This document shows positions 37,607-46,670 of a stretch of DNA of 64,000 bases, piece after piece. The notes under the pieces were generated by a model that saw only the letters and a program-made list of their open reading frames with translations, ran no database searches and was not told the origin of the DNA. The position numbers were made by a program, and so were the translations under genes. This stretch comes from Streptomyces sp. NBC_01460 (lineage in GTDB: Bacteria; Actinomycetota; Actinomycetes; Streptomycetales; Streptomycetaceae): positions 5,394,001-5,458,000 of the forward strand of contig NZ_CP109473.1 of NCBI RefSeq assembly GCF_036227405.1, in the 5' to 3' direction. How positions within the stretch are numbered: position 1 is the first letter of the stretch; each line of letters starts with the position of its first letter.

Positions 37607-37801
37607 GTGGCACTCTCGATTTCGGCGGTGGTGCTGCTGGCGATCGTCGTCTTCCTGCTGATCCGGAAATCCGGACTGAAGGGCGGACACGCGGTGGTCT
37701 GCATGTTGCTCGGGTTCTACCTCGCGAGTTCGTCGATCGCACCGACCATCTCGGAGGTGACGTCGAACGTGGCAGGCATGATCGGGGGGATCAAGTTCTG
37801 A
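37607..37801 (+). CDS. Small conserved membrane protein
   Basis: A 64-residue protein from GTG 37607 behind GGAGGTG. Two hydrophobic stretches (about 5-18 and 30-46) flank a basic KSGLKGGH loop, so a two-helix hairpin in the membrane is likely. The family is small and common in Streptomyces. No function is known. It is 92 bp before mshB on the same strand. Codon usage and ribosome site argue that it is real. Confidence 0.75.
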   Translation: MALSISAVVLLAIVVFLLIRKSGLKGGHAVVCMLLGFYLASSSIAPTISEVTSNVAGMIGGIKF

Positions 37802-37893
37802 CGGATGCGCCGCCGGGGCACCGGATCCCGCCGGGCGCACCGGATCCCGTGGTGCGTTCGGCCTGCGGGGCGGCCTCCTCGTAGGGTGGTCCC

Positions 37894-38811
37894 ATGAAGG
37901 ACCTTCCCGCCCGCCGGCTGCTCCTGGTGCACGCGCACCCGGACGACGAGTCGATCAACAACGGCGCCACGATGGCCAGGTACGCCGCCGAGGGCGCCCA
38001 CGTCGCCCTGGTGACGTGCACCCTCGGCGAGGCGGGCGAGGTCATCCCGCCGGACCTCGCGCACCTCGCCGAGGACCGTGCAGGCGGCCTCGGCGACCAC
38101 CGCGTCGGTGAACTCGCCGCCGCGATGCGGGAGCTGGGGGTCACCGACCACCGGTTCCTGGGCGGCCCCGGCCGCTTCCGCGACTCCGGGATGATGGGCA
38201 CCGAGCAGAATCACCGGCCCGGTGCCTTCTGGGGCGCGGACCTCGACGAGGCGGCCGGCCACCTCGTCCCGGTGATCCGCTCCCTGCGCCCCCAGGTCAT
38301 GATCACGTACGACCCCGACGGCGGTTACGGCCACCCCGACCACATCCAGGCGCACCGCGTCGCCATGCGCGCGGCGGACCTGGCCGCCGATCCCGCGTAC
38401 GACGACGGGGCCGGAGCCCCGCACGCCGTCGCCAAGATCTACTGGAACCGGGTGCCCCGCCCCGTGGTCGAGGAGGCCTTCGCGCGGCTGCGGGAGACCG
38501 CATCCGACGTCTTCCCGGGGATCGCCGCGACCGACGACGTACCCGGTGTCGTGGACGACGCGGAGGTCACGGCGGAGATCGACGGATCGGCGTACGCCGC
38601 GGCGAAGGCCGCCGCCATGCGGGCACACGCCACCCAGATCGCCGTCGAGGAGCCGTTCTTCGCTCTTTCGAACGACCTCGGGCAGCCCCTTCTCACCACC
38701 GAGTACTACCAGTTGGTGCGGGGTGCCCCCGGCGTGGACGGCGGGGAGCGGGAGCGCGACCTCTTCGCGGGCGTGCCCGAGACGGCCCCCGCGCCGGGAG
38801 CGCGGACATGA
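37894..38811 (+). CDS. mshB: MshB mycothiol deacetylase
   Basis: A 305-residue zinc metalloenzyme of the GlcNAc-PI deacetylase (PIG-L) family. The zinc-binding motif HPDD is at residues 15-18 and HPDH at 147-150. It has the mycothiol-type lid ([17 protein letters not shown]). It removes acetate from GlcNAc-inositol, the second step of mycothiol synthesis, giving the main thiol redox buffer of actinomycetes. The start at ATG 37894 is standard. Its stop overlaps the next small membrane gene by 4 bp, a pairing also seen in mycobacteria. Confidence 0.93.
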   Translation: MKDLPARRLLLVHAHPDDESINNGATMARYAAEGAHVALVTCTLGEAGEVIPPDLAHLAEDRAGGLGDHRVGELAAAMRELGVTDHRFLGGPGRFRDSGMMGTEQNHRPGAFWGADLDEAAGHLVPVIRSLRPQVMITYDPDGGYGHPDHIQAHRVAMRAADLAADPAYDDGAGAPHAVAKIYWNRVPRPVVEEAFARLRETASDVFPGIAATDDVPGVVDDAEVTAEIDGSAYAAAKAAAMRAHATQIAVEEPFFALSNDLGQPLLTTEYYQLVRGAPGVDGGERERDLFAGVPETAPAPGART

Positions 38812-39269
38812 GCGGCAGGCAGAGGCCGCGTGCCTCGTCGCAGGCCCCCCGCACCAACGCCCCGCCCAGGAGCGCCGCGCCCACCGGGCTCGCCGCGCCC
38901 CCGAACCCCCGGCGGATCCCGCTGTACACCGCTCTCGCGGTGCTCGGAGCGGCCGTCGGGATCACGGGCACCCTGGTCCAGGCCGCCCTGTTCCCGGGCG
39001 GGTTGCTGCTCGCGCTCGCCGCGTCGGCGGGGCTGTTCTACGGCGGCCGGGTGCTGACCCGCACGCAGCTCGGCGCCCTGGTACCGGCGGTGGGCTGGTT
39101 CATCGCCGTCATCGTCCTCCTCGGCGGACGGCCCGAGGGCGACTACGTCTTCGGTCAGGAGGTCGGCCTGGCCCTCTTCATGCTCGGAGGGATGGCCGCC
39201 GCTGTGATCTGTGCCACCATGTCGCGGCTGCCTGATCCGGCCAACGACACCGGCCGATCCGGCACGTGA
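38808..39269 (+). CDS. Small membrane protein downstream of MshB (DUF6113-like)
   Basis: A 153-residue protein with an Arg/Pro-rich cytoplasmic start and about four hydrophobic helices from residue 42 on. The ATGA overlap with mshB means coupled translation. From memory, the same neighbour occurs beside mshB in other actinobacteria. The function is unknown, and a link to mycothiol is only by position. Confidence 0.82.
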   Translation: MSGRQRPRASSQAPRTNAPPRSAAPTGLAAPPNPRRIPLYTALAVLGAAVGITGTLVQAALFPGGLLLALAASAGLFYGGRVLTRTQLGALVPAVGWFIAVIVLLGGRPEGDYVFGQEVGLALFMLGGMAAAVICATMSRLPDPANDTGRSGT

Positions 39270-39444
39270 TGTGCTATGACCGCCCCCGGATTGCTCCTTC
39301 GCGCAGGAGTGCGTGCATCCTTGTTTCCCCCCGGCACGGAGAGTCTTACGGTGGCGGCCAGTATGGTGGTGCGCGCGCCGAGCCGTCCCCTGGCCTGCGG
39401 CATGGGGGAAGTACGGGCGGCGGAGCCAATCGGGAGAACCTGCT

Positions 39445-41529
39445 TTGAGTCGTGAAACTGACAGTTCGTCCTCCGGGCCCCAGGGGCGCGGCGGAGCCGC
39501 GTACCCGTCGGGTACGCCGCCGTACGGATCACGCCAGTATCCGTCGCTGCACCCGTCTCAGGACGGGACGGAGGAGACTCCGGAGCCTGCGGATCCGCCT
39601 CAGCCCGAGGAGCCCAGAACAGAGACCACGCTGACGACGCGTATCCGGATCAACATCCCGGGCTCGCGTCCGATCCCGCCTGTCGTCATGCGTACGCCGA
39701 TGAGTGACACGGACCCGTCGGGCGGCCGTCCCGACACCGAGCGCACCGGCAGCACCCCGAGGCCCGGCGCACCCGCGCCGTCGTCCGGCGGAGTGCCCGG
39801 CGCCGGCCCGGCCGGAGGCGACGGCGGCCCCGCCGCCGAGGCTCCGGCGGAGAAGCCGGCCAGGGAGAAGAGCGGCAGCGACTGGTTCGCCCCGCGCAAG
39901 TCCCCGGCCCCCGTCCCCGGTGCGGGCGCGGCTCCGGCAGCCTCGGCCGCGGGAGCGCCCGGCCCCGGCCAGGGTCCCGGCGGAGCCCCTTCCGGCCCGC
40001 CCGGAGGGGACCGCGGCACCGGGCCGACGCCGCCCCGTACGGACGCGCCGTACTTCTCGGACGGCCCGCAGCAGCCCGGCGCGCCCCGCCCCGGGCGGAG
40101 CGCGTTCGACGACATCGACGCGGGCGGCCCGGCCGGTCCGCGGTCCACGCCGAACCCCGCCGTGCGGCCGCCGGCCGGTCCTGGCCCCTCCGGGCCCACT
40201 ACCGGCCCGGTCACCGGGAGTTCGTCGCTGACGCCGGACCTCGACCGTCTTCCCGGAGCCGGCGGCCCGGCGGGCCCCGGTGGCCCGTCCGGTCCCCGGC
40301 CGGGCGGCCCCGGCGGCGTACCGCCCCGGATGTCGGACGACACCGCGATCCTGACGCCGCAGGTGCCCGCCCCGGCCCCCGGACCGGGCAACGGCGGCAA
40401 CGTCTCCGGCGACACGCTCACCAGCGGTATCCCCGTCATCCCCTCGGAGTCCCGCTCCGCGTTCCCGGGCGGACCCGGCGCCGTCCGGCCGCCCGAAGGC
40501 CCCAGGGGCACAGGGCCGGGTGATCCGGGTGCTCCGGCGCCCGCCCCGCGGCCCGCTCCGAAGGCCGCGCCGCCTGCCAGGAAGGGCCGCTCCAAGCTGG
40601 TCCTCCTGGGTGTGGCCGTCGTCGTGCTGGCCGGTGTCGCCTACGGCGCCGGCCTGCTGATGAACCACTCCGAGGTCCCCAAGGGCACCAGCGTGCTCGG
40701 TGTCGACATCGGCGGCGGCACGAAGGAGGAGGCGGTCACCAAGCTCGAGGCCGCCCTCGGCAAGCGCGCCCAGACGCCTCTGAAGCTGTCCGTGGACGGC
40801 AAGGAGGAGCAGCTCGACCCCGAGAAGGCCGGTCTGACCCTGGACAGCCAGGAGACCGTCCGCGGCGCCGCGGGCAGCGACTACAACCCGGTCTCGGTGA
40901 TCGGCTCCCTGTTCGGCGGGGCGCGCCCCGCCGACCCGGTGATCCCGGTCGACGAGGAGAAGCTCGGGGTCGCCCTCACCGACCTGGCCGGTGTCTCCGG
41001 CTCCGCCAGCGACGGCACGATCAAGTTCGAACCGAACAAGGCCGTGGCCGTCCCCGGCAAGGCGGGGCAGTCGCTGGACGTCAACCGGTCCCTGATCTCC
41101 GTGCGGGACGCCTACCGCGCGCAGGTGCAGACCGGTGAGGCGGCTGTCGTCGAACTGCCCGTGTCCGCCCACGAGCCCACCATCACCAAGGCCGAACTGG
41201 ACCGGGCGATGAAGGAGTTCGCCGAGCCGGCCATGTCCGGGCTGGTGACCATCAAGGCCGGGCAGAAGCAGATCGACTTCGGTCCCGCCAGGTCCCTGCC
41301 GCAGATCCTGTCCATGAAGCCGGTCGACGGCAGGCTGGTCGAGGTCTACGACAAGCAGGCGATCAACACCCTGCTGGACGGCGTCTTCGACGGCATCATG
41401 ATCACCAAGGGCGACGGCAAGAAGCACGAGGTCAGCGCCGACGACGTGGCCCAGGCCATGCAGGGTGCGCTGTTGGGTAGGACGCCCGCCGAGCGCACCG
41501 TCGCGATCGACCTGAACGGCGAGAGCTGA
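39445..41529 (+). CDS. Pro/Gly-rich membrane-anchored protein with YoaR-like domains
   Basis: A 694-residue protein from TTG 39445 with GGGAG 8 bases upstream. About 370 residues of Pro/Gly/Ala-rich, probably disordered, cytoplasmic sequence are followed by a membrane helix (SKLVLLGVAVVVLAGVAYGAGLLM, about 385-408). An extracellular part (about 410-690) then resembles the putative peptidoglycan-binding module of YoaR/VanW proteins (SVLGVDIGGGTKEEAVTKLE and a second such unit). The VanW domain itself is absent. A cell-wall role is inferred from fold and topology. It is alone in its transcript, followed by a long perfect hairpin. Confidence 0.78.
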   Translation: MSRETDSSSSGPQGRGGAAYPSGTPPYGSRQYPSLHPSQDGTEETPEPADPPQPEEPRTETTLTTRIRINIPGSRPIPPVVMRTPMSDTDPSGGRPDTERTGSTPRPGAPAPSSGGVPGAGPAGGDGGPAAEAPAEKPAREKSGSDWFAPRKSPAPVPGAGAAPAASAAGAPGPGQGPGGAPSGPPGGDRGTGPTPPRTDAPYFSDGPQQPGAPRPGRSAFDDIDAGGPAGPRSTPNPAVRPPAGPGPSGPTTGPVTGSSSLTPDLDRLPGAGGPAGPGGPSGPRPGGPGGVPPRMSDDTAILTPQVPAPAPGPGNGGNVSGDTLTSGIPVIPSESRSAFPGGPGAVRPPEGPRGTGPGDPGAPAPAPRPAPKAAPPARKGRSKLVLLGVAVVVLAGVAYGAGLLMNHSEVPKGTSVLGVDIGGGTKEEAVTKLEAALGKRAQTPLKLSVDGKEEQLDPEKAGLTLDSQETVRGAAGSDYNPVSVIGSLFGGARPADPVIPVDEEKLGVALTDLAGVSGSASDGTIKFEPNKAVAVPGKAGQSLDVNRSLISVRDAYRAQVQTGEAAVVELPVSAHEPTITKAELDRAMKEFAEPAMSGLVTIKAGQKQIDFGPARSLPQILSMKPVDGRLVEVYDKQAINTLLDGVFDGIMITKGDGKKHEVSADDVAQAMQGALLGRTPAERTVAIDLNGES

Positions 41530-41543
41530 CCGGCCCGGCCGCA

Positions 41544-41595
41544 CCGTACGACACCGCCCCCGCCCGGGAATCCGGGCGGGGGCGGTGTCGTACGG
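41544..41595. terminator. Long perfect hairpin after the YoaR-like gene
   Basis: A 24-bp perfect stem (41544-41567 with 41572-41595) and a GAAT loop, 15 bp after the stop at 41529. No T run follows. Confidence 0.8.
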
Positions 41596-41649
41596 ACCCG
41601 GCGTGCGGGAAGCTCGCGGAGAAGGCCGGTCCACGAAGGAGGCGGTTAC

Positions 41650-42087
41650 ATGTCCACCCGGTGGAGTCTGACGATCGACTGCGCGCACCCGAAGGCGCTG
41701 GCGCGCTTCTGGGCGCTTGCCCTGGGGTACGCGGAGAAGCCGCCGCCCGCCGGATTCGGCAGTTGGGAGGAGTGGTTCGTCCACCATGACGTCCCGGAGG
41801 AGGAGTGGGACGACGGCGCCTACCTCTCCGACCCGGACGGCGTGGGCCCGAGCCTCTCCTTCATGAAGGTCCCGGAGGCCAAGACGGCGAAGAACCGCCT
41901 GCACCTCGACGTGCAGGCGGGCGGGGGCCGTGAGACCCCGTGGGAGGTCCGGTGGCCCCGGGTGGCCGGGGCGGTGGAGAGGCTGACGGCGGCCGGCGGC
42001 ACGGTGATCCAGGAGCACACGCTGCGGGGGCGGCCCGACCACGTGGTGATGGCGGACCCGGAGGGCCACGAGTTCTGCGTGCTCTGA
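41650..42087 (+). CDS. VOC-family (glyoxalase-like) protein
   Basis: A 145-residue protein of the vicinal oxygen chelate fold. The opening SLTIDCAHPKALARFWALALGY and the strand DHVVMADPEGHEFCVL are characteristic of the small Streptomyces VOC proteins. A His in the first strand motif is replaced by Cys-Ala-His. Likely metal ligands are not certain. The substrate is unknown, and many family members bind antibiotics or act as isomerases. It converges on the beta-helix gene. Confidence 0.85.
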   Translation: MSTRWSLTIDCAHPKALARFWALALGYAEKPPPAGFGSWEEWFVHHDVPEEEWDDGAYLSDPDGVGPSLSFMKVPEAKTAKNRLHLDVQAGGGRETPWEVRWPRVAGAVERLTAAGGTVIQEHTLRGRPDHVVMADPEGHEFCVL

Positions 42088-42110
42088 AGCGGCACACGGG
42101 GCGCGGACGA

Positions 42111-42156
42111 GGCAGGGGCCCGGCCGCGATCGGTCCGCGGCCGGGCCCCTGCCTTT
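42111..42156. terminator. Bidirectional terminator between convergent genes
   Basis: Perfect 18-bp stem (42111-42128 with 42136-42153), a 7-base loop and TTT. It lies between the VOC gene (stop 42087) and the beta-helix gene (stop 42164). Confidence 0.85.
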
Positions 42157-42163
42157 CCCCGGT

Positions 42164-43966
42164 CTACGGGAAGGAGACCACCTGGGACGGGACGGTGGTG
42201 TCACCGGATGTGGGGGACCCGGTGTCGTTGATGACGTGTTCGTACTGGCCCTTGCCGCCGAGTGAGACGACGAGCAGGTCGTGGAACTTCACTCCGGGCT
42301 TCACCGGGGCCTGGAAGCCGTGCTGCTGGCGGATGGTCGGGTCGACGTTGAAGTAGCAGTAGCTGCCCATGCCCCAGCCCTCGTGGGTGGTGACGGAGTC
42401 GTCGACCTTGTAGGCGGCGTACCCCTTGATGTCACCGTTCTGGATGGCCGCCTGGTCGGGGGCGTCGTACGCCTTCTCGTTCTGGAAGAAGATCGTCTTC
42501 CCGTTCTCGCCGGACCACTGGACGTCGTACTTGTTGAAGTGCTCGACGAACAGGCCGGTGGCCAGCACGTCGTCGCCCTTCACATGGACGCCGTAGTCGG
42601 CCCGGTTGGTCTCCCAGCCGACGCCCTCGCCGTGGTCCGCGCGCCAGACCCAGGTGTGGTCGATGATCGCGTCGTCGCTGTTGACGACGATGCTGGTCGT
42701 GGCCTTGCCGGGGCCGGCGCCGCCGATCCGCACGAACACGTCCTGCAGCGAGGTCGGGTTGGCCGCGTGGTCGCCCGAGGCGCCGTCGGGGCCGACCTCG
42801 ACGAGGGTCTCGGAGTTGACCGGGCCCGCGTCGACCAGGAGCCCGGCGAGCTTGACGCCGTCGACGTCGCCGACCTTGATGGCGGTCACCCCGTTGTCCG
42901 GGATGATCGTGGCGAGGCCGAGCCCGAGGGCGACGGTGTTCGCGCGGTCGATCTCGATGGGCTGGTCGACGTGGTAGACACCCGGGGTGAACAGCAGGTG
43001 CAGCCCCTGGTCCACCGCCGCGTTGATGGTCTCGGCGGTCGCGCCCGGCTTGACCACGTAGAACTGGTCGAGAGGGATGGACTCGCCCTGCGGGGTGCCG
43101 CCCGCCCAGGTCGTACCGCGCGCGTTCGTGCGCTTCGCCGGGACGAAGACCTTGTAGGCGTCGCCGTCGAGGTAGAGGAAGGGCTTCTCGCGGGAGACCG
43201 GGGTGGTCTCCAGCGTGGTGTACGGCGGCTCGGGGAAGCTCTGGGCGGGGGCGCCCTCGACACCGGAGAACGTCATGTTCCAGACGCCGTTGCCCCAGCT
43301 GCCGATCGAGCTGTCGCGGGTGTACCACTGCTGCTGGGAGTAGGGGCCGACCTGGCCGTCGATCTTGCTGTCGGCGATGTAGCCGCCGCTGGCCCAGCCG
43401 TAGCCGTCGGGCGCGAGGTTGAGGCCGCCCTTGACGTGCATGCGGCGGAAGGGGGCGGCCTGGGAGACGGCCCAGCGGTTGGTGCCGCTGACGGGGTTGA
43501 GGGCGAGGTTCTCGGCCGAGCGCCAGAAGTTCTGGGTGGCGTTGCCGTCGAACCAGCCCGCGTCGACGGTGACGTCACCGTTGAAGGTGGTGTCGTCGGG
43601 GTTCAGGCCGAGGCCGGCGATGGAGGTGTAGAAGCCGATCTGGGCGTTGATGTTGTCGTACGTACCCGGCTTGAACATCAGCGCGTACCGGTCGGTGCCG
43701 AACTGGTTCGACTCCTGCTTCTTGAAGATCTCGTCGACCTTGCCCTGGATGTCCGGGGTCGAGGGGTCGAAGACCAGGACGTTGGGGCCGAGGTCACCGC
43801 CGCCGGCCACCTCCGCGGCCTCTTCGCCGAACGCCGACTGGGCCGTGGGGAAGGCCATGAGCAGCGAGACGGCGAGCGCGGCGAAGCCGAACGCTCTGGA
43901 CCTGCGGTGCCTGCGGGGTGCCGTGGGGGGCGTGTGGTGCGTGTGGTGCGTGGGGGGAACGTGCAT
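42164..43966 (-). CDS. Secreted parallel beta-helix protein
   Basis: A 600-residue secreted protein. The signal is a His/Pro/Arg-rich start followed by FGFAALAVSLLMAFPTAQSAFG. The body has the repeated short strands and Asn/Gly-rich turns of a right-handed parallel beta-helix of the pectate-lyase 3/GH55-like group (PNVLVFDPSTPDIQGKVDEIF, then VVKPGATAETINAAVDQGLH). It may cleave or bind a polysaccharide. Catalytic residues could not be placed, so no enzyme class is given. Similar Streptomyces proteins are often misnamed adenylyl cyclase or coagulation factor. An 18-bp palindromic operator lies 54-71 bp upstream of the start. Confidence 0.83.
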   Translation of the reverse strand: MHVPPTHHTHHTPPTAPRRHRRSRAFGFAALAVSLLMAFPTAQSAFGEEAAEVAGGGDLGPNVLVFDPSTPDIQGKVDEIFKKQESNQFGTDRYALMFKPGTYDNINAQIGFYTSIAGLGLNPDDTTFNGDVTVDAGWFDGNATQNFWRSAENLALNPVSGTNRWAVSQAAPFRRMHVKGGLNLAPDGYGWASGGYIADSKIDGQVGPYSQQQWYTRDSSIGSWGNGVWNMTFSGVEGAPAQSFPEPPYTTLETTPVSREKPFLYLDGDAYKVFVPAKRTNARGTTWAGGTPQGESIPLDQFYVVKPGATAETINAAVDQGLHLLFTPGVYHVDQPIEIDRANTVALGLGLATIIPDNGVTAIKVGDVDGVKLAGLLVDAGPVNSETLVEVGPDGASGDHAANPTSLQDVFVRIGGAGPGKATTSIVVNSDDAIIDHTWVWRADHGEGVGWETNRADYGVHVKGDDVLATGLFVEHFNKYDVQWSGENGKTIFFQNEKAYDAPDQAAIQNGDIKGYAAYKVDDSVTTHEGWGMGSYCYFNVDPTIRQQHGFQAPVKPGVKFHDLLVVSLGGKGQYEHVINDTGSPTSGDTTVPSQVVSFP

Positions 43967-44019
43967 GAATGACGTCTCCTGAGTCGTGGTACGGGTGCAC
44001 GACGGAACTGAGAGAGATG

Positions 44020-44037
44020 CGAGAGAGCGCTCTCTCG
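44020..44037. promoter_or_regulatory. LacI-type palindromic operator before the beta-helix gene
   Basis: CGAGAGAGCGCTCTCTCG, a perfect 18-bp palindrome with a GCGC centre as in Streptomyces LacI-family operators (for comparison, CebR binds TGGGAGCGCTCCCA). It lies 54 bp upstream of the start at 43966. The next regulator gene nearby is not of the LacI class. The 284-bp gap otherwise holds nothing recognised. Confidence 0.7.
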
Positions 44038-44250
44038 TGTCGCCGATGTAACCCCTGTTGCCTTGGACACGTCAAGAGGTGTGCGTGATGAGTCTCGTGC
44101 GATCGATGCGGGGGCAACAGGTGGCGTCGGCCGTGCGCCGATTGGGGCGTTCTGTGCGCAGATCGCGTCCGCCCCGAGTTCACAAGATGACCGCACGCGC
44201 CCGCCCGGTCCCGGCGGCCGGACGCCCCCGGGACCGCCCTGAGGGCCGCG

Positions 44251-45102
44251 TCAGTTGAGCAGCGCCCTGGCGGCCTGGGCGCGGTGGCGGATCGCCTCGG
44301 CGGCCGTCGGCTCGATGCCGTCGACGATCTCGGCGTACTCGTCCATCTCCGCCGCTCCGCGCAGGAACTCCCCTCGCTGCACGAGGAGCTGGGCCCGCTC
44401 GTAGCGGAGCCTGGCGGGGTGGGAGGGCAGCAGCAGGGAGAGTTCGAGGGCCCACAGCGCCACGTCCGTGCGCTCGGGGCGTGCCGCCGCCCAGGCCCGG
44501 ATGTTGTTCAGGATCCGCAGGACCGTCTCCAGCGGCCTGGCCGGCACCGGCGTCGACATCTCCAGCGGCGCTCCCGTGGCCCCCGCCACCAGCGCCTCCG
44601 CGTCCTCACCGCTCAGCGGGGCACCGCCGGCGAAGGGGTCGGCCAGCACCCGCTCGGCCGGATCGCCGAACCCGACCACGTAGTGGCCCGGGAGCGCCAG
44701 CCCGTAGACGGGTGCCCCGGCTCGCCGCGCGACCTCGATCCAGACGACGGACAGCAGGATCGGCAGCCCCCGGCGACGCCGGAGCACCTGCTGGAGCACC
44801 GACGAGTCCAGCCGCTGGTAGTCCGGGGAGGAACCCGCGAAACCGCAGCGCTCGCCGAGCAGTTCGGCGAGCGCCGACGCCCACGTCCGGGCGTCGCGGG
44901 CTCCGTAGGGGAGGAGGCCGGCCAGCCGGTCCAGCTCGATCTGCGCCGCGTCGACGCCGTACGGGTCGGCGTCCCCCGCCGTGGGTGGCGAGGCCTCCGC
45001 GCCCAGCAGCAGGCAGAGGAGCGCGAGGTCCGGCCGGTCGGCGCGCGCCTCCTCGGCGAACCGCTGCCGCCGCTCGGACCTGCCGGGATCATCGGAGCTC
45101 AT
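44251..45102 (-). CDS. SirB1/transglutaminase-like family protein
   Basis: A 283-residue soluble protein. The central motif GLPILLSVVWIEVARRAGAPVYGLALPGHYVVG is the SirB1 transglutaminase-like domain, and the helical C-terminal third resembles TPR repeats (LLPSHPARLRYERAQLLVQRGEFLRGA). The classical Cys of the transglutaminase triad is not at the expected place, so the domain may be non-catalytic. The start at ATG 45102 is chosen over GTG 45111. The GNAT gene lies 30 bp upstream on the same strand and may be in the same operon. Confidence 0.82.
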   Translation of the reverse strand: MSSDDPGRSERRQRFAEEARADRPDLALLCLLLGAEASPPTAGDADPYGVDAAQIELDRLAGLLPYGARDARTWASALAELLGERCGFAGSSPDYQRLDSSVLQQVLRRRRGLPILLSVVWIEVARRAGAPVYGLALPGHYVVGFGDPAERVLADPFAGGAPLSGEDAEALVAGATGAPLEMSTPVPARPLETVLRILNNIRAWAAARPERTDVALWALELSLLLPSHPARLRYERAQLLVQRGEFLRGAAEMDEYAEIVDGIEPTAAEAIRHRAQAARALLN

Positions 45103-45132
45103 GTGTGACACGTATCCCCGCTGCCGTCTCCG

Positions 45133-46134
45133 CTACGCGCACCGGAAGTGGTGGTAGCTGTGGTGGGTGGCGAAGCCCATGCCGTCGTAGAGCGCACGGG
45201 CACCTTCATTGTCCGCCTCCACCTGGAGCCACGCGGCGGAGGCGCCTTCGTCCAGCGCCGTACGGGCCAGCGCCGTCATGACCGCCGTCGCGAGGCCGCG
45301 CCGCCGGTGCTCCGGACCCACCTCGACGGCCATGAAGCCGGCCCAGCGGCCGTCCACCACGCAGCGTCCGATCGCGGCGGGCACCCCCGCCGGGTCGTCG
45401 CCCGGCACGGAGGCGAACCACACCGAAGGGCCGCTGCCCAGCACCTTCAGCACGTGGGGCCCGGGGGTGTCGAAGCGCTGGTAGCGGGAGAGCCAGGTGG
45501 AGTCGGCCTCCCTGGACGTCCGGACGGCCGAGACGTCGCGGTCCAGGTCGCCGATCGGCGCCAGGGACGCGACGCGCACGTCGGCCGTCACCTCACGCCG
45601 CCAGCCGTGCTCCTCCAGGTCCGCGCAGAGCCGCTCCTGCGTTCCCTCGGCACCGGTGGCGGTCTGGACGTAGGCGGGCAGGCCCCGTTCGCCGTACCAG
45701 CGCCGCACCGTGTCGAGCGCCTCGCCGAGGGGGAGACCCGGATCGCCGAGCGGCAGCACCGAGTTGGCGCGGCGGGTGAATCCGCCGGCCGCGCGCAGCC
45801 GCCAGTCGCCCAGGGGCTCGCTCTCCACGGGCTGCCAGGCGCGCGCGGTGGTCAGGGCGAGTTCACCGAAGGAGGCCGCCGGACCGCGGCGGCGCGCCGG
45901 GGCCGGGGGCACCACCTTGCCCGCCACCAGCGAGGATTCCGGGATGCGGACACCCTCGCCGCTCTTCGTGGTGACCGACAGCACACCGTCGTCCCACGAT
46001 GTGAGAACCCCGACCGTATCGGTGAACTTCGAGCCCTCGCCCGCAGGGCCGGCGACGCGCCGTACCGAGACGCGTTTTCCCACGTCAGCAGGTGTTATGC
46101 GAACCTCGAGCCGTCCGCCCATGGTGAATTCCAC
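45133..46134 (-). CDS. GNAT-family acetyltransferase with N-terminal SH3-like domain
   Basis: A 333-residue protein. An SH3-like beta domain at about 5-75 (RLEVRITPADVGKRVSVRRV) is followed by a GNAT fold. The acetyl-CoA loop is VGPEHRRRGLATAVMTALA, and the acceptor-side strand is AAWLQVEADNEGARALYDGMGF. This layout resembles mycobacterial Rv0428c. The substrate is unknown. GTG 46134 is taken as the start (AGGAGGGG about 11 bases upstream), with ATG 46122 as an alternative. It is divergent from the ferredoxin gene. Confidence 0.88.
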   Translation of the reverse strand: MEFTMGGRLEVRITPADVGKRVSVRRVAGPAGEGSKFTDTVGVLTSWDDGVLSVTTKSGEGVRIPESSLVAGKVVPPAPARRRGPAASFGELALTTARAWQPVESEPLGDWRLRAAGGFTRRANSVLPLGDPGLPLGEALDTVRRWYGERGLPAYVQTATGAEGTQERLCADLEEHGWRREVTADVRVASLAPIGDLDRDVSAVRTSREADSTWLSRYQRFDTPGPHVLKVLGSGPSVWFASVPGDDPAGVPAAIGRCVVDGRWAGFMAVEVGPEHRRRGLATAVMTALARTALDEGASAAWLQVEADNEGARALYDGMGFATHHSYHHFRCA

Positions 46135-46154
46135 AGCTCTGTCTGCCCCTCCTG

Positions 46155-46183
46155 TTCGGATCGTGCCCCGGAACGGAGATACT
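46155..46183 (+). promoter_or_regulatory. Candidate promoter for the ferredoxin gene
   Basis: TTCGGA (46155-46160) and GATACT (46178-46183) are spaced by 17 bp, 69 bp before the ferredoxin start. This is weak in the -35 but plausible for the main Streptomyces sigma factor. The position depends on reading a short motif, so confidence is low. Confidence 0.35.
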
Positions 46184-46251
46184 AGGGGCGGGCATCGACG
46201 ACGCCGCGCTCCCGCGCGAGAGCCAACGCCCTACCGAGGAGGAACGACAGC

Positions 46252-46572
46252 GTGACCTACGTCATCGCGCAGCCTTGTGTCGACGTGAAGGACAAGGCCT
46301 GCATCGAAGAGTGCCCCGTCGACTGCATCTACGAGGGCTCCCGGTCCTTGTACATCCATCCGGACGAGTGCGTCGACTGCGGAGCCTGTGAGCCGGTCTG
46401 CCCGGTCGAGGCCATCTTCTACGAGGACGACACCCCGGAGGAGTGGAAGGACTACTACAAGGCGAACGTCGAGTTCTTCGACGACCTCGGCTCGCCGGGT
46501 GGCGCCTCCAAGCTGGGTCTCATCGAGCGCGACCACGCCTTCATCGCCGCGCTGCCGCCGCAGAACCAGTAA
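46252..46572 (+). CDS. fdxA: 7Fe ferredoxin (FdxA/FdxC type)
   Basis: A 106-residue ferredoxin from GTG 46252. The first cluster motif is PCVDVKDKACIEECPVDCI, with the second Cys of the classical CxxC spaced as in 3Fe-4S sites, and the second is CVDCGACEPVCPVEAI. This 3Fe-4S/4Fe-4S arrangement and the C-terminal acidic tail are typical of Streptomyces 7Fe ferredoxins that donate electrons to P450s and other oxidoreductases. It is 98 bp before dapC on the same strand, the order also known from mycobacteria. Confidence 0.95.
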   Translation: MTYVIAQPCVDVKDKACIEECPVDCIYEGSRSLYIHPDECVDCGACEPVCPVEAIFYEDDTPEEWKDYYKANVEFFDDLGSPGGASKLGLIERDHAFIAALPPQNQ

Positions 46573-46670
46573 GCGGCCGCACGAGCGCCGCCCGGTCCCG
46601 TACGGCTCGTCACCGTGCGGGGCCGAGGTGTTTCCCGGCCGCCACGACCCGTACGAGAAAGCAGAGTTCC

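Noticed and set aside
42281..43972. A 563-codon plus-strand frame over the beta-helix gene
   Set aside because: It has no motifs and the opposite strand has a signal peptide, fold pattern and operator.
44058..44258. A 66-codon plus-strand frame near the beta-helix promoter
   Set aside because: It starts at TTG or an internal ATG without a good ribosome site, is Arg-rich and lies in the promoter gap. It may be real but cannot be supported.
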